DNA of 29,675 nt from an uncultured Catenibacillus sp. (lineage in GTDB: Bacteria > Bacillota > Clostridia > Lachnospirales > Lachnospiraceae). The stretch's first letter is position 1, and every line of letters begins with the position of its first letter. A program made the position numbers and the translations under genes. Shown here piece by piece: positions 24,152-29,675 of the stretch. The notes under the pieces were generated by a model. The model made no database searches. It was not told the DNA's origin and saw only the letters and a program-made list of their open reading frames with translations. The stretch is taken from the NCBI GenBank assembly GCA_934339005.1, contig CAKRHR010000033.1, forward strand, positions 1 to 29,675, read 5' to 3'.

Positions 24152-26185
24152 TTAGCGTTCACACAGACGCAATCCTGCTGACAATTTATCTGCAAATGGT
24201 CCTGGAATCGTTGTCATGGCGCGATGATTGCCAAAATAATCACTGTCAAAGGTGATTGGGCTGCCATCTGGATTTTCGTAGCGTTCCTCCGGCTCAAATG
24301 CCATGCCAAGTGTATCTGTGGAAATGATGCCTGCATCCTCTTTTGCAAGTACATCATACACATTAGTCTTTAAATAATAGCCATCCGCTCTCTGCTCAAT
24401 ATCCACAAAAATCTGATTGGCATCATCGCAAAATGGTGTAATTTCTTTATTCCATGGTTTTGCGCCATTATAATAAGCATTATCCTTTGCCCATACAGGT
24501 AAATGGTCATAGTATTTATTACCTGCAAATGTACCCATACCACAATAGCCTTCAAACTGTGCCTTCCACTCATCAATCGTTGGATAACCATCATATGGAA
24601 ATGTACCTGCAAGCACTGTACAGTTATCCCATTTGTTATCATCTCCACCCATAATATCATTTAACTGCTGCATCAGAGGACGCACCGGTTTCTGGATGAA
24701 AATATTATTGTAAAATTTCGTATCTCCATGAAGGATCGTCATAAATCCGGCAACCTGTGTACCATGAATCTGATGATAAGGTGTATAACGCTGTGACGGA
24801 ATATCCGGCGCCCCATTATCTGTACCAATACCAACTGCCGGCAATGAACCGGCAATCAGATTATGCACCAGTGCCACACCCTGTGCTGCAATTTTAACAG
24901 CACGGTCGGATAATAAAATATTGTTATCAATTAATGTCGGGCCATGGGAAACCTCCACAAAAATATCTTCACCAATGCTGCCAAAAATCGGACCATTAAG
25001 TTCAAAATCGTGTGGCAGACAATTATCATGAAATACATTGCCGGTCACGCGTGTACCCTGTGCCTGCCAGTCGAGCCAGATACCTCTTGTGCAATGATGA
25101 ATATGATTTCTTCTGAAAATCACATCAATGGCTGCATGCATCTTGATGCCACCGATTTCTGCACCGGAAAGATTCTGTTTATTATTAATATTGTAAATAT
25201 GGTTATCTTCAATGACCGAAAATACACCGCCAAGATGGCCAACTATACCAGTCTGACCGCAGTCATGGATTTCACAGCGGCGCACAATATGTGATCCGAT
25301 ATGCTCTTTGTCCCAGCCCTCATAAGATGCCTGGCAGATGCAATCTCTTTCTGTCTGTGTACCGTCTTTATATTTCCATTTTAACCATTTATTATCATTG
25401 TTTGGCTGCAAATATTTACCAAGTGAAATACCACTGCATTTTGCTTCATAAACTTCGCAGTCCTCAATAATCCAGCCTTTTGACCAGTGCGGTCCAATCA
25501 TGCCCTCCTGATAAGCTGTCGGCGGTGCCCACTGTGTGGCTGCCTGGCTGACTTTAAAACCGGCTAATGTAATATAACCAACACCCTCTTTTTCAGGATA
25601 AAAGCAATTCTTACGGACACTGATTTCCACATTTTCTTCATTCGGATTCTTTCCCTGGAAATTAGCATAAAAAACAGTTTCATCTTTTTGGACATCCTGC
25701 TCAGTATACCATGTATATACTGAAAACTCTTTATCCCATGAAAGTTCGGCAATCTTTGGTGCATATACTTCATCTATGGATGTTACCTCATACATGGATT
25801 TTTCGTTTAAATAGACGTCACCAAGATGTGCAATCATCCCTGCATCAAACCAGTCACCAGACACCAGCATCACGTATGGATTTTCACCATTAAATACACC
25901 ATTGGCCACGCGCAATGTCCACACATTATCTTTAACATGTGACCATCCCTTTGCGATCTCTGCACCTGTAATATGTGCACTATTTTTCTCTGTGGACTTA
26001 TATGTAATACGCGCATTTTCTGTACCAGCATATATCGGATTAACAGCTTCTCTGTATACACCTGGGCTTACAAGCACTGTATCTCCCGGACGCGCCACAT
26101 TGGCTGCCTCCTGAATCGTCTTATATGGTCTTTCTTTCGTACCAATACCATTGGCATAAGCCATCGCATCTACATAAATCGTCAT
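24152..26185 (-). CDS. GH120-type beta-xylosidase, right-handed beta-helix
   Basis: 677 residues, no signal peptide, so intracellular. Opens with YVDAMAYANGIGTKERPYKT and ARPGDTVLVSPGVYRE, as in pectin-lyase-like beta-helix proteins; many rung-like repeats follow (IEDCEVYEAKCSGI, IEDNHIYNIN, FRRNHIHHCTRGI). GDWFDAG and GDVYLNEKSMYEV point to GH120 xylosidases. The expected catalytic Asp is D372 in GIWLDWQAQGTR and the acid/base Glu is E411 in DIFVEVSHG. In the characterised enzyme XylC these two are about 23 residues apart; here 39, so there is an insertion of about 16 residues (388-405). It would release xylose from imported xylo-oligosaccharides. Second gene of an operon 37 bp after the epimerase-like gene. 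GH120 assignment is from motif memory. Confidence 0.78.
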   Translation of the reverse strand: MTIYVDAMAYANGIGTKERPYKTIQEAANVARPGDTVLVSPGVYREAVNPIYAGTENARITYKSTEKNSAHITGAEIAKGWSHVKDNVWTLRVANGVFNGENPYVMLVSGDWFDAGMIAHLGDVYLNEKSMYEVTSIDEVYAPKIAELSWDKEFSVYTWYTEQDVQKDETVFYANFQGKNPNEENVEISVRKNCFYPEKEGVGYITLAGFKVSQAATQWAPPTAYQEGMIGPHWSKGWIIEDCEVYEAKCSGISLGKYLQPNNDNKWLKWKYKDGTQTERDCICQASYEGWDKEHIGSHIVRRCEIHDCGQTGIVGHLGGVFSVIEDNHIYNINNKQNLSGAEIGGIKMHAAIDVIFRRNHIHHCTRGIWLDWQAQGTRVTGNVFHDNCLPHDFELNGPIFGSIGEDIFVEVSHGPTLIDNNILLSDRAVKIAAQGVALVHNLIAGSLPAVGIGTDNGAPDIPSQRYTPYHQIHGTQVAGFMTILHGDTKFYNNIFIQKPVRPLMQQLNDIMGGDDNKWDNCTVLAGTFPYDGYPTIDEWKAQFEGYCGMGTFAGNKYYDHLPVWAKDNAYYNGAKPWNKEITPFCDDANQIFVDIEQRADGYYLKTNVYDVLAKEDAGIISTDTLGMAFEPEERYENPDGSPITFDSDYFGNHRAMTTIPGPFADKLSAGLRLCER

Positions 26186-26222
26186 TGTCTAAACCTCCCT
26201 GAATTCAATATGTAAAAATCTA

Positions 26223-27077
26223 TCACACCACTGTAATTGTATACTGTGCCTGCCAGATATCTCCTGCCATAAGTAAATGACCGTATTCTCGTTCGCTTAA
26301 TTCACCGTCAAAATCCACACTGTCACATCGGCCATACCATGGTTCAATGCATACAAACGGCACATCTGCGCCTGCAGGTGACCAGATACCAAGTAATGGT
26401 GTGTCCATGGTTACGGTCAGATATGGCTGGCCTGCTGCATTACAAAGTGATATTTCATGCACAGACTGGTGCTCAATGACAAGTGCATCTTTATCAAATA
26501 AATGCTCTGTCACTTCCAGATATTTATCCTGTAATGGATATTCTTCATATGTATCACCTGCCAAACCACCAGTAATAGTTCTGCTCTTAATCGGTCCATC
26601 CACATCAAAAAGTAATTTACAACCCGGCTGACGATTAAATGCTGGATGTCCGCCAATAGAAAATGGTAATACCTCGCTGCCAGGATTTTCTACTTTCCAC
26701 ATGACATTCACTTTATTTTCTACTAACTGATAACCAATTTTAAGAACAAATGCATATGGATATTTTTCAAGCGTTTCTTCATCAGAATCCAGTTCAAACC
26801 AAAGTGTGTCTTCTGTCTGCGAAACCAGTTTAAAATCCATATCTCTTGCAAATCCGTGCTGGCCCATAGAAAATGTCTGTCCCTTCGTGCGAAACATCTT
26901 ATCTTTCACTGCACCAACAAATGGGAATAGCACCGGTGATGTACGTCCCCAGAACTTTGGATCTGCCTTCCACATATATTCATAACCTGTAGCTTTGCGC
27001 ACCAGAGATTTTAACTCCGCACCATGTTCCTCAACTTCAATCGCTATGTATTCATTTTCCAGTTCATACCTTGCCAT
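26223..27077 (-). CDS. aldose 1-epimerase family protein (LacX-like)
   Basis: 284 residues of the galactose mutarotase-like fold. ELENEYIAIEVEEHGAELKS opens it; WGRTSPVLFPFVGAVKD is the sugar-pocket signature of the LacX branch, followed by QHGFARD (with a conserved His) and FSIGGHPAFN (second His). A conserved acidic region lies near FVCIEPWYGRCDS (catalytic Glu expected). It speeds interconversion of alpha and beta anomers of a sugar. Being first in an operon with a beta-xylosidase, xylose or arabinose is a likely substrate (inference). Ribosome site AAGGGGTG. The promoter carries a 33-bp near-palindrome. Confidence 0.86.
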   Translation of the reverse strand: MARYELENEYIAIEVEEHGAELKSLVRKATGYEYMWKADPKFWGRTSPVLFPFVGAVKDKMFRTKGQTFSMGQHGFARDMDFKLVSQTEDTLWFELDSDEETLEKYPYAFVLKIGYQLVENKVNVMWKVENPGSEVLPFSIGGHPAFNRQPGCKLLFDVDGPIKSRTITGGLAGDTYEEYPLQDKYLEVTEHLFDKDALVIEHQSVHEISLCNAAGQPYLTVTMDTPLLGIWSPAGADVPFVCIEPWYGRCDSVDFDGELSEREYGHLLMAGDIWQAQYTITVV

Positions 27078-27134
27078 CTAAAACACCCCTTAATTAATTA
27101 TTAAATTCTGGCGCTGGTATTTCATAAACTACGG

Positions 27135-27167
27135 TATAAGTATTAAAAGATTTTTTGGATACTTATA
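27135..27167 (-). promoter_or_regulatory. 33-bp near-palindrome at the sugar operon start site
   Basis: TATAAGTAT (27135-27143) and ATACTTATA (27159-27167) are perfect inverted arms 15 bp apart; the inner part is also mostly symmetric (AAA/TTT). One arm contains the -10 box and the centre lies at about +4, the position of a repressor site. As RNA it could also fold as a hairpin in the leader. Confidence 0.5.
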
Positions 27168-27191
27168 TCAATTATGTTGTTCAAATTTCAA
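27162..27191 (-). promoter_or_regulatory. promoter of the sugar operon
   Basis: Minus strand: -35 TTGAAA (27191-27186), 18-bp spacer, -10 TATAAG (27167-27162); start near 27155, leader of about 78 bases. Confidence 0.5.
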
Positions 27192-27300
27192 CGCCTCTAT
27201 TATAATATTTTAAGTCATGAGTTAATCCTGCGTCAACCTTTAAAGAGGAATTTTCTCATTTTAAATGCGCTTTATGCGCTAGATTTGACAATATTTTTTA

Positions 27301-27329
27301 TTGCCTAAATTTCTTTATTGTATTATGAT
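27301..27329 (+). promoter_or_regulatory. nitroreductase promoter
   Basis: -35 TTGCCT (27301-27306), 17-bp spacer, -10 TATGAT (27324-27329). An overlapping TATTAT at 27321 is too close for this -35. Start near 27336. Confidence 0.5.
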
Positions 27330-27366
27330 GAAAATGTAAATTTGCTTTTGGCATCCATACCATAAA

Positions 27367-27396
27367 GTCAGGTTCAAAAATGTTTTTGCACCTGAC
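27367..27396 (+). promoter_or_regulatory. hairpin/palindrome in the nitroreductase leader
   Basis: GTCAGGT (27367-27373) pairs with ACCTGAC (27390-27396); after one mismatch CAAAAA pairs with TTTTTG. No T-run follows, so it is not a terminator. It lies at about +31 to +60, 14 bases before AAGGAGG, and may be an operator or an mRNA structure. Confidence 0.5.
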
Positions 27397-27427
27397 CTCA
27401 TACCATCTATAAGGAGGACTTAAAATC

Positions 27428-27964
27428 ATGGAACTTACTCATGTATTAGAAGCAAGAAGAAGTATTCGTAAATATGAAGACAAACCTGTTCGCCGCGAAG
27501 ACATCGAGCAGATGATTCAGGCCGCAACACTTGCACCAAGCTGGAAAAACAGCCAGACAGCACGTTATCATGTAGTAACATCTGAGGCTATGTTACAGGA
27601 AATTAAAGAAAATTGCCTGCCGGAATTTAACCGGAACAATACTCAGAATGCCCCTGTACTTATTATCTGCTCATTTGTGAAAAACCGGTCAGGATTTGAA
27701 AGAGATGGACAGCCTACAAACGAAATCGGTCAGGGCTGGGACATCTATGACCTTGGTCTTCACAACGAAAACCTGCTGTTAAAAGCTACAGAACTCGGAC
27801 TTGGCACACTTGTCATGGGTATCCGCGATGCCGATAAAATCCGTGAAACACTGCATATTCCTGAAGATGAAGAAATCGTATCCGTCATCAGTGTCGGCTA
27901 CCGGGCTATCAATCCTGAAATGCCAAAGAGAAAAACAGTTGAAGAAATTGCAAAATTTTATTAA
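27428..27964 (+). CDS. nitroreductase-family FMN oxidoreductase
   Basis: 178 residues, short for the family but complete. The FMN-phosphate motif RRSIRKYEDKPV is at residues 10-21, followed by AATLAPSWKNSQ (flavin contact and dimer interface) and, late in the protein, ELGLGTLVMGIRD and VSVISVGYRAINPE. NAD(P)H-dependent reduction of nitro compounds, quinones or flavin-like substrates; the natural substrate is unknown. AAGGAGG lies 10 bases before the ATG. Single gene with its own promoter, leader hairpin and terminator, so probably regulated by a redox or electrophile signal (inference). Confidence 0.92.
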   Translation: MELTHVLEARRSIRKYEDKPVRREDIEQMIQAATLAPSWKNSQTARYHVVTSEAMLQEIKENCLPEFNRNNTQNAPVLIICSFVKNRSGFERDGQPTNEIGQGWDIYDLGLHNENLLLKATELGLGTLVMGIRDADKIRETLHIPEDEEIVSVISVGYRAINPEMPKRKTVEEIAKFY

Positions 27965-27992
27965 TGAATAAAAAAAGTATTATAAGATTGCC

Positions 27993-28033
27993 ACAGGGGT
28001 ATTTGGAAATTACCAAATACCCCTGTTCTTTTA
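27993..28033 (+). terminator. nitroreductase terminator
   Basis: A 14-bp stem (27993-28006 with 28013-28026), loop of 6, followed by TCTTTT. GC-rich base (CAGGGG with CCCCTG). Confidence 0.85.
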
Positions 28034-28086
28034 ATTATATTTTAATAAATCTGCTATTTTATGATATGAGTGTCAAAAGTAAATCT

Positions 28087-29289
28087 TTATCTCTCATCGC
28101 AAACCTGGAAAACGTAGAATTTTAAATAATATGATTCATCGGCTGCCCACAGGATTGGGTGGTCTGGGGCCTGGGTTTTGAATTCGACCTGGCGCAGACG
28201 TTTATGTACGTTTCTGGCAGCTTCGTTGATGGTTTTTGTAAAGAGTTCGTATGTCATAAAATGTGAGCATGAGCATGTGACTAAAAAGCCGCCGTCTTTG
28301 ACAAGCTTCATACCGCGCAGGTTAATTTCTCTGTAGCCTTTTGTGGCGTTTTTGACTGAACTTCTGGACTTTGTAAATGCCGGTGGGTCAAGAATGACCA
28401 CATCATATTTTTCACCCTGTTTTTCAAGTTCCGGCAATAATTCAAAGACATCTTCACAGATAAATTTTGCTCTGTCGGATACATTGTTAAGCTCAGCATT
28501 TTTACGTGCCTGATTAACCGCAAGTTCAGACGCATCCACACCTGTGACTTCTTTAGCACCTGCAATGGCTGCGTTTAATGCAAATGAGCCTGTATGTGTG
28601 AAGCAGTCAAGTACTCTTGCATCTTTACAAATCTGATGGATTGCTGCACGGTTATTTTTCTGATCTAAGAAAAAGCCTGTCTTTTGTCCATCTTTGACAT
28701 CAACCATGTATTTTACGCCATTTTCAACAATCTCAACATCTGTATCAAAAGGTTCACCAATAAATCCTTTGACACGTTCCATGCCCTCCTGCAAACGCAC
28801 TTTTGCATCGCTTCGCTCATAGACACCACGAATCTGAATGCCGTCTTTTGCAAGAACTTTTTTAATGCAGTCTACAATTGTGAGTTTCATCTTATCAATG
28901 CCAAGGGCCAGTGACTGAACCACAAGAACATCTGAAAACTTGTCCACAACAATACCCGGAAGAAAATCTGCCTCACCAAAAATCACACGGCAACTTGATG
29001 TATCAATAACTTTTTTACGGTAATCCCATGCATTTTGTACACGTTCCATCAAAAGTGCTTCATCAACTTCTGTGTCCATATGACGTGTCATCATACGCAC
29101 AGTAATTTTTGATTTTCTGTTAATGTAGCCACGACCCATACCATAACCGTCAAAATCTTTGACAATAACAATATCGCCATCCTCAACATGTCCTGTAATT
29201 GTATCTATCTCATTATCAAAAATCCACATGCCGCCTGATTTCAATAAACGACCTTCACCTTTTTTAAGTGTAACTATTCCCTGACTCAT
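28087..29289 (-). CDS. RlmI-like SAM-dependent rRNA methyltransferase
   Basis: About 400 residues from the ATG at 29289 (GGAG 7 bases upstream; an ATG four codons earlier lies before that site). PUA-like RNA-binding domain at about 1-80 (GEGRLLKSGGMWIFDNEI, a typical opening), a small linking domain with EADFLPGIVVDKF, and a Rossmann methyltransferase: LDCFTHTGSFALNAA (SAM loop), GVDASELAVNQARKN, and the VILDPPAFTKS motif. In E. coli RlmI makes m5C1962 in 23S rRNA; Firmicute homologues are assumed to do similar work, but the target base here is not shown. Convergent with the nitroreductase. A structured element lies at 29340-29415. Confidence 0.9.
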   Translation of the reverse strand: MSQGIVTLKKGEGRLLKSGGMWIFDNEIDTITGHVEDGDIVIVKDFDGYGMGRGYINRKSKITVRMMTRHMDTEVDEALLMERVQNAWDYRKKVIDTSSCRVIFGEADFLPGIVVDKFSDVLVVQSLALGIDKMKLTIVDCIKKVLAKDGIQIRGVYERSDAKVRLQEGMERVKGFIGEPFDTDVEIVENGVKYMVDVKDGQKTGFFLDQKNNRAAIHQICKDARVLDCFTHTGSFALNAAIAGAKEVTGVDASELAVNQARKNAELNNVSDRAKFICEDVFELLPELEKQGEKYDVVILDPPAFTKSRSSVKNATKGYREINLRGMKLVKDGGFLVTCSCSHFMTYELFTKTINEAARNVHKRLRQVEFKTQAPDHPILWAADESYYLKFYVFQVCDER

Positions 29290-29339
29290 ATAAATCTCCA
29301 TTTCTTATGTTTCTCTTTTGGTTTTCTCGCCACATACGA

Positions 29340-29415
29340 CAGTCCGGCCGTCATCACGTGACACCACAACGCGGCTTTTAGGGTTGTGATACATATTCAG
29401 CCGGACTGCCAGTCC
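29340..29415 (-). other. structured element upstream of the RlmI-like gene
   Basis: CAGTCCGGC (29340-29348) pairs perfectly with GCCGGACTG (29400-29408), enclosing 51 bases that contain a second stem, CACAAC (29365-29370) with GTTGTG (29383-29388), and a palindromic TCACGTGA (29354-29361) flanked by GTCA/TGAC. GGACTG at 29403 can also pair with CAGTCC at 29410-29415, so two mutually exclusive folds exist. No T-run. It lies between glpP and the methyltransferase, about 50 bases before the latter's start. Confidence 0.4.
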
Positions 29416-29484
29416 ATGAAAGAAATAAAACTTTCTTCAATCTTATCTTACGCTTTCGCCCTCTGAAATATGTATCAAATTTCA

Positions 29485-29675
29485 TCATATAAACCACAAT
29501 TCCTGATTCGTAGTTGAAATCGAGGTGGCACCATTGGTCAACATTGCCATGACATCTTCTTTTTCTGCGATTAACCCGCCTGCAATCACAGGTACATTCG
29601 TCTGTTTGCAAATCTGCTTAATCACCTTTGGTGCCACCCCAGGCAGCACCTCTATAAAATCCGGTCTGACCATCT
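29485..29675 (-). CDS. glpP: GlpP-family glycerol-3-phosphate responsive antiterminator, C-terminal part
   Basis: Only the last 63 or so codons are in the window; the gene continues past the right edge. The visible protein, with RPDFIEVLPGVAPKVIKQIC, VPVIAGGLIAEKEDV and GATSISTTNQELW, matches the end of the TIM-barrel GlpP family. In B. subtilis GlpP with glycerol-3-phosphate binds the leader of glpFK and glpD mRNA and prevents termination. Stop at 29485-29487. The intergenic part 29409-29484 shows a weak hairpin (GAAAG/CTTTC) but no convincing terminator. Confidence 0.85.
   Translation of the reverse strand, partial: MVRPDFIEVLPGVAPKVIKQICKQTNVPVIAGGLIAEKEDVMAMLTNGATSISTTNQELWFI

Larger units (their letters stand above)
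27078..27427. other. 350-bp divergent regulatory region
   Basis: No gene that I can support. It holds the sugar operon promoter and palindrome on the left and the nitroreductase promoter and leader hairpin on the right. The middle (27192-27300) is A/T-rich and shows a small GCGC hairpin (27267-27279) and a TTGACA at 27285 that lacks a fitting -10. Confidence 0.6.

Noticed and set aside
27174..27308. 43-residue frame in the divergent region before the nitroreductase
   Set aside because: No ribosome site, and it crosses the operon and nitroreductase promoter elements.
29378..29611. Cys/Arg-rich 77-residue frame over the glpP end
   Set aside because: Out of frame with GlpP, whose family motifs are clear.
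1..29675. tRNA, rRNA, CRISPR, IS or prophage genes
   Set aside because: Read for on both strands; no cloverleaf, spaced repeats, transposase or phage protein was found.

Overview
The window looks like ordinary chromosome from a low-GC anaerobic Firmicute, most likely a member of the Lachnospiraceae (Clostridia). The reasons are an A/T-rich coding style with strong GGAGG ribosome sites, sigma-A promoters of the TTGACA/TATAAT type, an Fe-S amidophosphoribosyltransferase of the Bacillus type next to an eukaryote-like adenylosuccinate lyase, a fused FolB-FolK enzyme, a GH120 beta-xylosidase and an ECF sigma factor paired with a DUF4349 membrane protein. The taxonomic call is inference from protein style; there is no rRNA or tRNA gene. 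I see no phage, IS element or CRISPR array. Most genes lie on the minus strand.

Layout. 1-221: start of an ABC exporter behind a strong promoter whose -10 is covered by a MarR-like inverted repeat. 496-2465: a TrmA-family rRNA uridine methyltransferase and a hypoxanthine-DNA glycosylase. 2617-4746 (+): a large multi-pass membrane protein. 4984-7949: purB and purF (purine synthesis). 8222-8938 (+): an unrecognised single-pass membrane protein. 9045-10791: ECF sigma factor and its overlapping DUF4349 partner. 10930-11137: a 28-residue holin-like toxin gene with a probable antisense RNA, i.e. a type I toxin-antitoxin locus that ordinary gene calling would miss. 11170-12672: a type B carboxylesterase.

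12946-23982 is a long minus-strand array: folC, an HD-domain protein, folP, folBK, an adenosine deaminase-like gene, pheA, a Ppx/GppA-like protein, ppk1 and serS. From folP to ppk1 the genes are separated by at most 18 bp or overlap, so they are probably one transcript that joins folate synthesis, purine salvage, phenylalanine synthesis and polyphosphate metabolism. serS has its own promoter and a textbook terminator.

24152-27077 is a two-gene sugar operon (aldose-1-epimerase-like protein, GH120 beta-xylosidase) behind a promoter with a 33-bp near-palindrome at the start site. 27428-27964 (+) is a nitroreductase with a hairpin in its leader. 28087-29289 is an RlmI-like methyltransferase with a structured upstream region, and 29485-29675 is the C-terminal end of a GlpP antiterminator.

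The points most worth a second look are the type I toxin locus, the Ppx-like protein in which the catalytic Glu motif has become Gln-Gln, the adenosine deaminase in which the HAGE motif reads HAGI, the HD protein inside the folate cluster, and several perfect inverted repeats sitting on promoters.
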